64,000 bases of DNA from Macrobrachium rosenbergii (Eukaryota > Arthropoda > Malacostraca > Decapoda > Palaemonidae): contig NC_089777.1 in assembly GCF_040412425.1 (NCBI RefSeq), positions 37,475,037-37,539,036 on the forward strand. Direction: 5' to 3'. How positions within the stretch are numbered: the first letter of the stretch is position 1; every line of letters starts with the position of its first letter. The notes under the pieces are model-generated. The model had not been told where the DNA came from. It worked only from the letters and a program-made list of their open reading frames with translations, and did no database searches. Made by a program: the position numbers and the translations under genes. Positions 1 through 8,918 of this stretch are shown in pieces.

Positions 1-304
1 GGGCAAGAGCAAAGGAAAGTCACCCCTTGTCTTAGTCAGCAGTGTACTTCCCTGACTACTTGGGTTGTTATGGAGCAGAGTAGCTAGCAGTGCTTACGCC
101 CAATGCCTCTGCAGGTAGTGGAGCTTCAACCAGCAGCAGTACCTCCCTGCAAAAGCCCATCTACCAGGTAAGGTGACTCCTACCTTTTTGTTGGTAGGGA
201 TCCATAGGATGCCCATGTTTAGAGTTTGTCCCTTTGTTATAATGTGTAACCTTTCGATAACTGATACCTCATCCCCTGCCCTTCCACCTTAAATGTGGAA
301 TCAG

Positions 305-388
305 TTTTACAGTGTTTTGGTAAGTCATTATAATGAAAATGACATTTTTATGATAAAATGTTTCATTATACTTACCAAAACACTGTAA
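305..388 (+). repeat. internal complementary region of DIRS-A
   Basis: Two arms of the motif CAGTGTTTTGGTAAGT face each other (about 311-326 and 367-383 on the opposite strand) around an AT-rich centre. The right half is the reverse complement of the element's right end at 612-634 plus 8883-8918. In DIRS elements this region is thought to template completion of the termini. It also preserves the uninterrupted sequence of the Gypsy-A target site at about 361-375. Confidence 0.7.
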
Positions 389-501
389 CTTAAAGGCCTC
401 CTCCTCCCCGCAGGGGGAGACGTTATCTCAGGCTTTCACTAATTGTGTATGCCGAGATTGAAACTGACCTGGGTTACTGGGTATGTCGCCTTCCACGCCA
501 C

Positions 502-522
502 CCCCACCGGCATCCGGTGGGG
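502..522. repeat. perfect hairpin in the DIRS-A right terminal region
   Basis: A 9-bp perfect stem (CCCCACCGG with CCGGTGGGG) encloses a 3-base loop. It lies in the GC-rich part of the DIRS-A right end. No function is known to me. Confidence 0.6.
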
Positions 523-634
523 TTGGGTCTCCCGCCAATTATATCAGCGTTCCAAACAAAGCTTGAAAATTTATATCTCGGACGTGTCGAATTTTAAGAG
601 ATAAAAGCTTTTACAGTGTTTTGGTAAGTATAAT

Positions 635-668
635 TATGGAGGAATGAGGTTATTGCATTTGACGACGT

Positions 669-735
<67 letters not shown>

Positions 736-1349
736 ACGAACAACGGTGTACATAATTGTTGAATGATGTCGTTAGAGAGTGGTTTTCTTTTGTTTACATT
801 TTGATTGTCCATGAGGTATCGTGTTTCGTTGTTTTGGGAGTGCGCGGAACTGTGATTGATGATCGTGGCTGGAGTCTTGACAGAGATATTGTGCTGCAAG
901 GACGGTTTTCTGGTAGTTGATCGGAGTTTTAGTTGCGGTTTTTAGGTTCAGTTTGTGTGATCTGGTAATTGGAGGCTTTGTGGTTGGAGTGTTTGTACTT
1001 GGGTGTGTTTTTGGGTTTTGTGCTGTGTTGGTTGCGTGATCGGCGTCGTGTGATAACCTGGTTGTTTTTTTCTGCTGTGCTCCAAGGGAGTTGAGTTTGT
1101 CTTCGTGGTCGAGTCTTTTTGAGTCTTGTTTTGGGTCGTGTTTGTGTACTGGTTGGGTTGTTGTTTTCTTGGTTGTGGACTGTTGTTGTGTGGTAAGCGT
1201 TGGCGTTATCGGCAGTTGTGGTGACTTCGTGACCTCCTTCTGCTTGGCAAAACTTCCTGTCCGGAATTCGTAGGCCTAGCCTAGTACGAGGTGAGTGTAT
1301 GTGTTGTTTTTTTGTTAGTGTGAGTGTGTGGTTGTGAAATCCCGCCACA
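635..1349 (+). repeat. 5' LTR of Gypsy-A
   Basis: It begins TATGGAGGAATGAGG and ends CCCGCCACA, matching 8146-8882 almost base for base. The main differences are the length of the internal GA repeat and a small insertion near 8630 in the 3' copy. It would carry the promoter and poly(A) functions of the element; I see no convincing TATA box. Long minus-strand reading frames here are low-complexity Ser-Leu products of the GA tract. Confidence 0.9.
672..733. repeat. (GA)n microsatellite in the 5' LTR
   Basis: About 31 uninterrupted GA dinucleotides lie inside the LTR. The same tract in the 3' LTR (8185-8256) is longer, so it is the fastest-changing part of the LTR pair. Confidence 0.97.
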
Positions 1350-1354
1350 TAATT

Positions 1355-1372
1355 TGGCGCCCAACGTGGGGC
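1355..1372 (+). other. primer-binding site, tRNA-Lys(CUU) type
   Basis: TGGCGCCCAACGTGGGGC starts 5 bases after the LTR end. It is complementary to the 3' end of tRNA-Lys1,2, the primer type also used by some retroviruses. The position and perfect 18-base length fix both the LTR end and the element's direction. Confidence 0.88.
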
Positions 1373-1432
1373 TGTTGTGTATTTACAGTTAGGATTGTTT
1401 TGTGGTGGGTAGAGTGAGAGTAAGAGGTCAGG

Positions 1433-3229
1433 ATGAGTGAGATAGAGAGACTGAGAGAGGAACTCCGGTTGGCTAGGGAACTCCAGGGTAGGCTGGAGGA
1501 GGAGAATGGGAGGCTGAGGAGTGAGAATGAGGAGTTGAGGAGTCAGTTGGAGGAGATGGGGCGAATGCTAGAGTGCAAAAGAAGAAATGAAAGAGGAGAT
1601 GAAAGAGGGGGTGAAAGAGTCTGAGGAAAGAATGGATAAGAAGTTAGAGTCTGCAGTAAGCAGGATGCAGGAAATGATGAAGGGAATGTTTAAGGAGTTC
1701 TTTGGAGAAGGAGCTGTAGGAGGAGGTTCCCCTGGGTCTTGGGATGGGCCAGAAGGGTTGCTGAAGGTAGAGTAGAGTGGAGATGAGAGTGATGGAAGTG
1801 ATTTAGGTGCAGTAAAGAAGGAAAAGAAGGGAGAGATGCTGGCTAAAGGTAAACGGGAGGACAAGGTTAAGAAAGGGGGTGAGGAAAAGAAGAAAAAAGG
1901 AAAGGGGCTTAGGAAGGATGAGAAGAAAGTTGATATTGGGAAATTGGAAAAGAGTAAGGAACAAGATGAAAGTGAGTTGGATAGTGAAGATTGGATAAGG
2001 GTAGTTAAGAAGAAGGGTAAGGAAAGCGCAGTTGGGAGGATGGATGTTAGTGTGGAAGTGGATTCACTGTATTCGGAAGAGTGTAAGAAAGGTCAGAGTG
2101 AAACTAGTGGCAGCGACAGTGAGAGTGAGAAAGAAGTACGGAAGGCTATGTATGTGAGAGAAGTGCCACGGTGTGAGAAGTATGAAGAGTATGGAAGTAG
2201 GGATATAAGGGATTTTTTCAGGGAGTATGAAGGTTATTGCATGGCTAAATATGGAGAGAATAAGAGGGTATGGGCACGAGAGTTAGGGGGTTTTTTAACA
2301 GTTTTTGCCGAGTATGTATGGGGTGGTAATGAGTGTAGGTCATGTGTCCTATGAAAGTATTAAAAGTAGGATTATAGAACAGGCAAGAAGGACAAAAAAT
2401 AGTGTTAAGTATAAGAGGAAACATGATTTCGATGAGGCAAGAATGAATGATGGTGAATCTTTGGATATGTACGTCTGTTGGTTGGAAACATTAGCCAGAA
2501 GGAAATTTGGTGATGAGGGAATAAATGAGTGCAAAGAGTTAGTACGAAAGTTGTTGGCGACGGTACCCGATTGTGTGTACGAGTTCATAAATAGGAAGCG
2601 CAAGGAAAAGATGAAGTGGACGAATGAAAGGTTGAGGTGGAATGAAATTTTGGATCTGGTTGAAGACCATGAGGTTGACAGATGCGCGAAAGAGAGTAGG
2701 AGTGTTAGCGTTAGGGCAGAGGTACCAGAATTTAGAAGCTATAGGGAAGCAGTTTTGGCAGGACCGAGGTGGATGGCAGAGCAAGTAGTTGATAGAAGTG
2801 TAAATGTAAATAATGCAAATATCAAGGGCCACAGAGAGATAGTAGTAGTAGTATTGGAAGGGTAGGGTTAGTTAGTTATGATCTAGGGCAGAAATGTTAT
2901 AGGTGTGGGAAAGTGGGGCATAAGAAAAATGAATGTCGGTGGGCATTGGGAGCTTGTTTTGGGTGTGGAGAAACGGGGCATTTGGTGAGTGAATGTAAGA
3001 AGGTTAGGGGTATCAAGTGTTATAGGTGTGGGCAGGTAGGACATATAGCCAGTGGCTGTCGGGGTACCCATGGGGGCATAATTTGTGATAACTGTGGGCA
3101 AAATGGGCATTATGCCAGGATGTGTAAGGAAGGGAGAGCAAAGTGTACCGAATGTGGGGTGGAAGGTCATGTGGCAAGTGTGTGTAGGCGAATGAGAGTG
3201 GGGCAGAGTACCAGTTCGGGAACTAATTA
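1433..3229 (+). pseudogene. gag: Gypsy-A gag (coiled coil, capsid-like region, five zinc knuckles), frameshifted
   Basis: The frame opens at ATG 1433 with a Glu/Arg/Leu-rich coiled coil (about 60 residues). It then shifts through overlapping frames at 1587-1775, 1836-2354 and 2305-2865 to a nucleocapsid region at about 2893-3200. The middle part (about 2200-2700) is the likely capsid. A decayed relative of it is found at 40690-40790 in Gypsy-B. The nucleocapsid holds five CCHC zinc knuckles in a row, for example CYRCGQVGHIASGC and CDNCGQNGHYARMC; most Gypsy gags have one or two. Gag packages the RNA in virus-like particles. At least four frame changes mean the copy cannot make full-length Gag unless some are sequencing errors. 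The stop at 3229 sits next to the protease frame at 3230. Confidence 0.85.
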
Positions 3230-4174
3230 GTGAGGGTTCAGTTGGGTGGATCCTCCAGAATGCAGACAGTGAGGGTAATGCATGTGCGTGAAGGGTTGAT
3301 GCATGAGAAAGGGTTTGGGGGTAAAACGCACGAGTGTATGAGTGTGCAAGTGATTTGTAAGGGTGTGTGTTTGATTGCTCTGATTGATACTGGGTGTAGT
3401 GTAAATGTGTTGTTTAAAAATGGGTACGATAAGTTACGGGGTGACTGTGAGATAAGGAATTGTAAGGGTGAGGTCCGTGGGATAGGAAATTTAGGGGTAC
3501 CTATAGTAGGGATGATGTGTGAAAAGATAGAAATTGGTGGGGTAGTGGTGGACGAGATTGATTTTTGTGTGATTGAGGGGGCTAATGGTAAATACGATAT
3601 GTTGTTAGGATATAGATTTTTGAAGGGATGTGGGATGGTGGCCCGTCCGAGTGAGTGTTATAGAGTTGCATATGAGGGGGGTGTACGTGGGGGTTTGTAT
3701 TTGGGTGAGGATGGAAGAGTAGAGCATAAGTTGTGGAAGGGAGTTCTACTGGTGGCAAGAGAGAGGGTGAAGGTGCCACAGGAGGTGGGTGAGGTTGTGA
3801 GTGTAAGGGTTGCATGGCCAGATGGTCTTGGGATAGCCAACAGTGATGGGTGTGAATATGTGGTTGAGGGTGTGGATGTGAGTAAGTTAGTGAGGGCAAA
3901 TGTGTGTGTGTATGATGGGGTTTTGGATATGGAGAATCCCCGGGTGTTCATGACTTCATTGCCGTGCGTGAGAAAAAAACGATTGCGGGGTATACGTGAG
4001 GGAGATTGCGTAGGGGTTTTATATACGTTGGTGAATGTAGATGACGAGAGATACGTTGAGCTACGACAGGTAATGACAGGTTGTATGAAAGATGGTAGTG
4101 ATTGGCAGTATGAGGAGTTGAAAAGAAGAGTTGCAGTGAATGAAAATGTTGGCGATAACGAAAGGGACCCATAG
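3230..4174 (+). pseudogene. Gypsy-A retropepsin (first protease, PR1) and linker to RT
   Basis: This frame starts right after gag. An aspartic protease domain spans about residues 35-145. It has the catalytic motif ALIDTGCSVNVL, a mid-domain GIGNLG corresponding to the flap region, and the C-terminal hallmark YDMLLGYRF. This is the usual retropepsin that cleaves Gag-Pol. About 170 residues of linker follow without a recognised domain. The frame ends at the TAG at 4172, while RT coding (VPVRKPDG) is already open in another frame at about 4170, so a frameshift separates PR from RT. Initiation by itself is unlikely; it would be made as part of a polyprotein. Confidence 0.85.
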
Positions 4175-4804
4175 TCCCTGTACGAAAACCGGATGGAAGT
4201 TTGAGAATGTGTGTGGACTACAGGAAGGTGAATGAGATGACTGTGAGGGAACGATTTCCGATGAATGTGGTGTCCGATTGTGTGTATAAGATGTATGGGG
4301 TGAAAGTATTTACCAAATTGGATCTGGTAAGGGGCTATTACCAGATGCCGCTTGAGGAGGAAAGCAGGCCAGTTACTGCTTTTTCAAGTGGCAGTTGCCA
4401 CTACCAGTTTAGAAGGTTGAGCTTTGGATTGGCTAATGCACCTGCTGCTTTCCAAAGGGCAATGAATGTGGTCTTGGCGGGTTTTGATCGGAAGAAGGTG
4501 ACTGTGTTTATAGATGACATTTTGATTGCGAGCGAGACTGTTGCAGAGAATATGGAGTTGCTTGAAAGGGTGTTGGGAGTGGTTGGAGGAGGTTGGGGTG
4601 AAGGTGAAACTTGAGAAGTGTACATGGTTGGCTGGGGAGGTGGAATTCCTTGGGCATGTGGTGAGTGCGAGCGGCATAAGGAAGAGTGAAAAGTTTGTGC
4701 AAAAGGTAAGGGAATTCCCACGTCCCCAGACAGTGCGTGAGTTAAAAGGCTTTTCGGGCTTGATCGAGTTTGGGAGGAAATTGTCAAGGACTGTTCAGAA
4801 ATAG
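4160..4804 (+). pseudogene. pol: Gypsy-A reverse transcriptase
   Basis: The Ty3/Gypsy RT blocks appear in order: VPVRKPDG, MCVDYRKVNEMT, FTKLDLVRGYYQMPL (first catalytic Asp), FRRLSFGLANAPAAFQRAMN, and VFIDDILIAS, the family form of the YxDD box with both aspartates intact. The frame shifts near 4600, after which FLGHVVSASGI and LKGFSGL continue the thumb. A stop at 4803 and about 60 further bases separate this from RNase H. The enzyme copies element RNA into DNA in the particle. Catalytic residues are preserved, so decay is by indels rather than by active-site loss. Confidence 0.92.
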
Positions 4805-4866
4805 GCAAACCATTAACTGAATGGACAGGGAAGAGGAATTGCACTAGGTTAAAGTAGGGTGAGCAG

Positions 4867-5355
4867 ATGGTAGAGGCATTTGAGAGATTGAAAGAGGAGG
4901 CTGCTAGAGATGTCACTTTGGCTTTCCCAGACTATAGTGAGGGTGCGAGTAAGCTTGAGTTGTTTACTGACGCAAGTAAGTTTAGTATGGGGGGGTGTTT
5001 GGTACAAGTGCAGATGGTAAATGGAGAGGATCAGTTGAGGGTAATTGCATATGTAAGTAAGGCTTTTAATAAGGCAGAACGGAAGTATTCTGTTGTTGAG
5101 AAAGAACTAGCCGCAATAAGGTTTTGTGTTAAGGCTTTGAGTGTGTTTTTGTATGGAGTGAAGTTTATTGTGAGGACGGACCATCGCCCATTGATGTATA
5201 TGATTAAGAAAGGGAGTGTGAATGCTAGAGTTGCAAGGATGATTGAGGATTTGAGTGAGTTTGATTTTGAGATAGAGTATATACGGGGGGCTGAGAATGT
5301 GATTGCAGATGCAATGTCGAGAGGGTTATTACTGTGGAAAGTGACTGGGACCTGA
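4867..5355 (+). CDS. pol: Gypsy-A RNase H
   Basis: This open stretch of about 160 codons carries the Gypsy RNase H motifs: LFTDASKFSMGGCL (first Asp), the YSVVEKELAAIRF helix with Glu, VRTDHRPLMY (Asp), and the C-terminal IRGAENVIADAMSRG that closes the domain. It degrades RNA in the RNA:DNA hybrid during reverse transcription. In most Gypsy elements the integrase zinc finger follows within 50-100 residues. Here about 900 bases of other sequence come first (see 5334-6176). The start shown is only the first in-frame ATG; in the element it would be part of Pol. Confidence 0.9.
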   Translation: MVEAFERLKEEAARDVTLAFPDYSEGASKLELFTDASKFSMGGCLVQVQMVNGEDQLRVIAYVSKAFNKAERKYSVVEKELAAIRFCVKALSVFLYGVKFIVRTDHRPLMYMIKKGSVNARVARMIEDLSEFDFEIEYIRGAENVIADAMSRGLLLWKVTGT

Positions 5356-5829
5356 ACAAGGTTCCTGCAGGGTTGGTTGTAAGGGAAAGGTTTGTGGGGA
5401 GTGATCGGGTTTGGCAATGCTTATTTTGGGGGTTAAAAGATTTGGAAAATAGGGGTTTGGTTAAAGGGGTACCTGAGAACGTGAATGAGTTACGGGCAAG
5501 GTTGGGGGTGTGCATGGAGGAGGAAGGGTAGACAACAAGAGAATGTTGGTACAATTGTTTTTGGCGGTAGCAGATTTGTTTGGAATCAGAGTGGTTTTGC
5601 ACTATGGGTGGAGCAGACCAGTTGAGTATAAAGGGGGGTTAAATGTGGGAAGTGAGCATGGGGTTTTGAATATTCAGTGTCAGGAAGATAGCTGTAATTG
5701 GTTGGTGGAGGAGGGGGGTGGCAGAAAGCATGAGGCTTTGGAGTGTGAAAGTAGGGGGCTGGCCGAGGGTGAATGTAGGGGCTGGCCGAGGGTGAATGCA
5801 GTGAAGATGATTGTGAGGCAGGTGGCCAA
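5334..5829 (+). pseudogene. Gypsy-A inserted region between RNase H and second protease; possible cysteine-protease-like
   Basis: Two overlapping frames (5334-5531 and 5510-5833) code for roughly 165 residues that I cannot assign with certainty. Visible features are VWQCLFWGLKDLE, then ENVNELRARLGV, then a hydrophobic helix in LAVADLFGIRVVLHYGW, then VLNIQCQ and NWLVEE near the end. The order Cys-Leu-Phe box, Leu-Arg element, hydrophobic core, late beta strand recalls OTU or papain-like cysteine proteases. A catalytic His is not obvious, so this is a weak inference. A 25-base unit (about 5753-5799) is repeated in tandem. No zinc-finger or nuclease motif is seen. Confidence 0.4.
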
Positions 5830-6176
5830 ATGAGTGTGGCAGTGAGAGAGTGCATGCATGACACGCAAGGGAAAATGGTAACATTTGTGGGGGTAAATGA
5901 TGGTGAGTATTGTGGGTTGGTTGATACGGGGGCACAGGTTTCTTTGGTGAGTGATTTGGTGGTGAGTGAACTTGGGGGTGTGATTGGAGAGTGAAAAAGC
6001 AGTCTGCAGGTGTGAGGATACATGGGTTAGGGCAAGGAAGTGTTTTGGTTTGGGAAGAAATACAATTAAAGATCAAGTTAGGGGGTTTAGAAATGGTTCA
6101 TGATTTCATAATCATGACAAAGGATGATATGCCAACTTGTTTTTGTTGGGGTAGATTTTCTGAGAGTGCATGATGT
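5830..6176 (+). pseudogene. Gypsy-A second retropepsin-like domain (PR2) between RNase H and integrase
   Basis: ATG 5830 opens 54 codons containing CGLVDTGAQVSLVSD, the retropepsin catalytic motif. The frame stops at 5992, and a shifted frame carries straight on with VRIHGLGQGSVLV (flap-like Gly motif), a GGLEMVHDF strand, and DDMPTCFCWGRFS. The last stands where retropepsins have the hydrophobic-Gly-x-Asp-Phe motif, here with the Gly kept and the Asp lost. The three motifs have the spacing of a complete domain of about 110 residues. The normal retropepsin is already present upstream of RT (PR1), and the two differ around the active site (DTGCSVNVL versus DTGAQVSLV). The function is unknown; it may be a processing enzyme or a former one. 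Confidence 0.72.
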
Positions 6177-6287
6177 GAGGGAAGGGGTTTCTTAGGAAGG
6201 GGGCCAGAGAAATAATTAGGATGCAGGACGGTGACGTGGTTGTGCGAATTTCGTCGGAATGATTGATATTGCTGGGGTGAGAATGAT

Positions 6288-7915
6288 TTGTTGAGTGAGG
6301 AAGAGGTTGAGCAAATACAGGATCAGAGTGTGGGGGTCAGTATGTTACGGCGGTGTGTATTGTGGTGGGTGAGAGTGGAGGATTGGCCCCCTGAGTTGGA
6401 TGCATACAGGAGGGTTGCTGGACGGTTTGTGGTGTGTAGGAATGTGGTGTACTTTTTGCATCAGGAGAGGTTGTGTAATGAAGGGGTGTATATACCGGTG
6501 TTTTCCTTTGATGCAGCCGTGAGTATGTGTCTGTTGGCACATGATCGTTTTGGGCATTTAGGAAAGAATAAGTTGTGGGGGTGTATGAGAGAGAGATTGT
6601 ATGTGCCTGGGTTGAGCAAGATTTGTGTGGATGTAGCTGTCATGTGTGAAGATTGTCAGAGAGGGAAATATCAGTGTGTGCAAGCAAATCCGCCAGTCTT
6701 ACGACTGTAGATGAAAGAATTGTTTGAGATGGTTGTGATTGATTGCGTGTCATTACCACAGACTGCAAGAGGGCATGTGGGAATGATTGTGATGGTGGAT
6801 CACATGAGTAAGTTTGTATATGAGGTCCCCATCAAGGATAAAAGGAGTGAAACTGTTGCGCGAATGGTAGGGCAAGTAATATTGCCGATGTGTGTATGTA
6901 GGCCTGTGAGAATGTTGAGTGACAATGGGCCTGAGTTTGTGGGGTGGCAGTTTGAGGAAATGTTGAGGCAGTGGGGTATTGTGCATGTGTATGCCACTCC
7001 GTATATGCCGAGTGCGAATGGTTTGGCTGAGAGAACTGTGAGAACGATGACAGATTTTGTGAATGATGAGTAAATGTGATGACGATTGGGATGTACATCT
7101 TGGACGTGCAGTGTGGGTGTATAACTCCACGTTGCATAAGAGCTTGGGTATGTCTCCTTCAAAATATGTGTTAAATTTTGAGAGGGTGGTTAGACCAAGG
7201 TTGGGGTTAACGGAGGATGACCGTGGGTTGTGGAAGAGGGCGAGTGAAAGATTTGAAAGTTTTGGGGTTGGAGATGAGAGTATTGAGAGAGGTGATTGAG
7301 AGAAGGAGAATGAATGTAAGTAAGATGAGAGAGAAATTTGATGGGCCATATAAGATTTTGGAGGTGGGGCCAAGTGGATTGAGTTACGTTTTAAGAAAAC
7401 TACAATTGGATGGAAGTGTGAATGAGATTAGGGCACATCATAGCCAGTTGTGTAGATGGAGAGAGGTGCCGCAATATGTTCGGGAGAATGCAATGAGTGA
7501 TTGGTTGAGGACGAATAAATGCGAGCCGAGTTTCGGTGAGCAAATGGGTCTGGAGGACCGCCAGTTGGTGTTGGTTGAGTATGGAAGAAAGCGGAGGAAG
7601 TTGGAGGAAGTAAGTGAACAGAAGAAGCGTAAGTTGTGTGATAAGGGTGTGCTTGCAGGGGTGAGAATGATTGATAGGGCATGCAATACTGAGGATAGCA
7701 TGAATGATACGTACAGAGTGTGTGGGTTTGAGTTGACTGAGGTGAGTGAAATTTCGGTGGGAAAGGAACCTACTAGTAGGCAGGTGATTGGTAGTATGGA
7801 CGAGTCTTTGCGAGAGCTGGACAGAACTATGAATGAGTTGAATGGGTTAGTGGCAGAATTTGGAGAGATATTTGGGGCAGAATTGGAGGTGTGGATGAAG
7901 TGGTGGGTGAGATAG
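6288..7915 (+). pseudogene. pol: Gypsy-A integrase
   Basis: The zinc-binding HHCC module is at about 6500-6700 (HDRFGHLG, then CEDCQRG). The core at 6711-7073 has the catalytic triad as VIDCVS, MLSDNGPEF and NGLAERTVRTM, with 35 residues between the second Asp and the Glu (DD35E). A stop near 7072 moves coding to the 7063-7299 frame (WVYNSTLHKSLGMSP) and then to 7217-7915, which holds the GPY/F-type module (KFDGPYKILEVGPSGLSYVL) and HHSQLCRW. A tail of about 120 residues has no recognised domain and no envelope features. The enzyme inserts the DNA copy into chromosomes. Catalytic residues are intact; two shifts and a stop break this copy. Confidence 0.9.
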
Positions 7916-8115
7916 GTCAGGATAGTGTTGAGGAGGGTAGTGTGCGTCTGGAATGGGGTGGACTGGAGGGGTTGAGTGAAAATGGTGCTGAGAAGGGAGT
8001 AGAGACAGAGAGAATGCATGAGGGCCCTCGAACAAGATCCAGGGGGCCTGTTCCGGAGCATCCGTGGGTCCTGCCTAAGGCTATATAAAATCTGGGTAGT
8101 GTGTGTGTGTGTGAG

Positions 8116-8181
8116 AAGACGTCGTCAAATGTAGTGGGGGAGTAATATGGAGGAATGAGGTTATTGCATTTGACGACGTCT

Positions 8182-8182
<1 letters not shown>
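8116..8182 (+). promoter_or_regulatory. polypurine tract and 16-bp inverted repeat across the 3' LTR start
   Basis: AAGACGTCGTCAAATG at 8116-8131 is the exact reverse complement of 8167-8182. The 35-base loop contains the purine-rich GTGGGGGAGTAA, which would prime plus-strand synthesis, and the first 21 bases of the 3' LTR. The right arm belongs to the LTR and so also occurs at the start of the 5' LTR, but without an upstream partner there. The polypurine tract role is standard for LTR elements. A role for the hairpin is inference. Confidence 0.75.
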
Positions 8183-8262
<80 letters not shown>

Positions 8263-8882
8263 ACGAACAACGGCGTACGTAATTGTTGAATGATGTCGTT
8301 AGAGAGTGTGGTTTTCTTTTGTTTACGTTTTGATTGTCCATGAGGTATCGTGTTTCGTTGTTTTGGGAGTGCGCGGGACTGTGATCGATGATCGTGGCGG
8401 GAGTCTTGACAGAGATATTGTGCTGCAAGGACAGTTTTTCCGGTAGTTGATCGGAGTTTTAGTTGCGGGTTTTTGGTTCAGTTTGTGTGATCTGGTAATT
8501 GGAGGCTTTGTGGTTGGAGTGTTTGTACTTGGGTGTGTTTTTGGGTTTTGTGCTGTGTTGGTTGCGTGATCGGTGTCGTGTGATAATCTGGTTGTTTTTT
8601 TTCTGCTGTGCTCCGAGGGAGTTGAGTTTGAGTCTTCGTGGTTGAGTCTTTTTGAGTCTTGTTTTGGGTCTTGTTTGTGTACTGGTTGGGTTGTTGTTTT
8701 CTTGGTTGTGGACTGTTGTTGTGTGGTGAGCGTTGGCGTTATCGGCGGTTGTGGTGACTTCGTGACCTCCTCCTGCTTGGCAAAACTTCCCGTCTGGAAT
8801 TCGTAGGCCTAGCCTAGTACGAGGTGAGTGTATGTGTTGTTTTTTTGTTAGTGTGAGTGTGTGGTTGTGAAATCCCGCCACA
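8146..8882 (+). repeat. 3' LTR of Gypsy-A
   Basis: It matches 635-1349 from TATGGAGG to CCCGCCACA. It is about 20 bp longer, mostly from a longer GA tract (8185-8256) and an extra few bases near 8630. It is followed by the duplicated TAAT and then by the rest of the DIRS-A end. Confidence 0.9.
8185..8256. repeat. (GA)n microsatellite in the 3' LTR
   Basis: About 36 GA units; the counterpart of 672-733. Confidence 0.97.
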
Positions 8883-8918
8883 TAATGAAACATCATTTTA
8901 TCATAAAAATGTCATTTT

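Larger units (their letters stand above)
635..8882 (+). mobile_element. Gypsy-A, structurally complete Ty3/Gypsy-like LTR retrotransposon
   Basis: An 8.2 kb element with two near-identical LTRs (635-1349 and 8146-8882), a primer-binding site at 1355, and gag, protease, RT, RNase H and integrase in Ty3/Gypsy order, then a purine tract before the 3' LTR. The flanks carry TAAT at 631-634 and 8883-8886, a 4-bp (or 5-bp, ATAAT) target duplication. The insertion sits in the right terminal repeat of DIRS-A. Coding frames are broken by several shifts and stops, so this copy is probably not autonomous. The close similarity of the LTRs points to a fairly recent insertion. The coding strand is strongly G-rich and C-poor. 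Unusual additions are a second retropepsin-like domain after RNase H and a hairpin across the 3' LTR junction. Confidence 0.9.
1..8918 (+). mobile_element. DIRS-A, 3' end of a DIRS-like element, split by Gypsy-A
   Basis: Only the last part of a DIRS-like retrotransposon is present: 1-634 and, after the Gypsy-A insertion, 8883-8918. The evidence is an internal complementary region (305-388) followed by a right terminal repeat that ends with the same sequence. DIRS-B has the same layout at 13417-13757, including a stretch ending in GTGGAATCAG or GTGGGAATCAG just before the complementary region. No recombinase frame is readable in 1-240, so the coding part lies outside the window or is too decayed. 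DIRS elements move through a tyrosine recombinase and leave no target duplication. The right boundary is placed at 8918 because LINE reverse transcriptase coding resumes at 8919. Assignment rests on structure rather than protein. Confidence 0.7.

Noticed and set aside
594..899. Minus-strand open frame with a long Ser-Leu repeat, and its counterparts at 7917-8428
   Set aside because: It is a translation of the GA microsatellite in the LTR; the same artefact appears in both LTRs.
7420..7915. Envelope gene after Gypsy-A integrase
   Set aside because: The sequence is the integrase C-terminus and a hydrophilic tail; no signal peptide, membrane segment or furin-like site.
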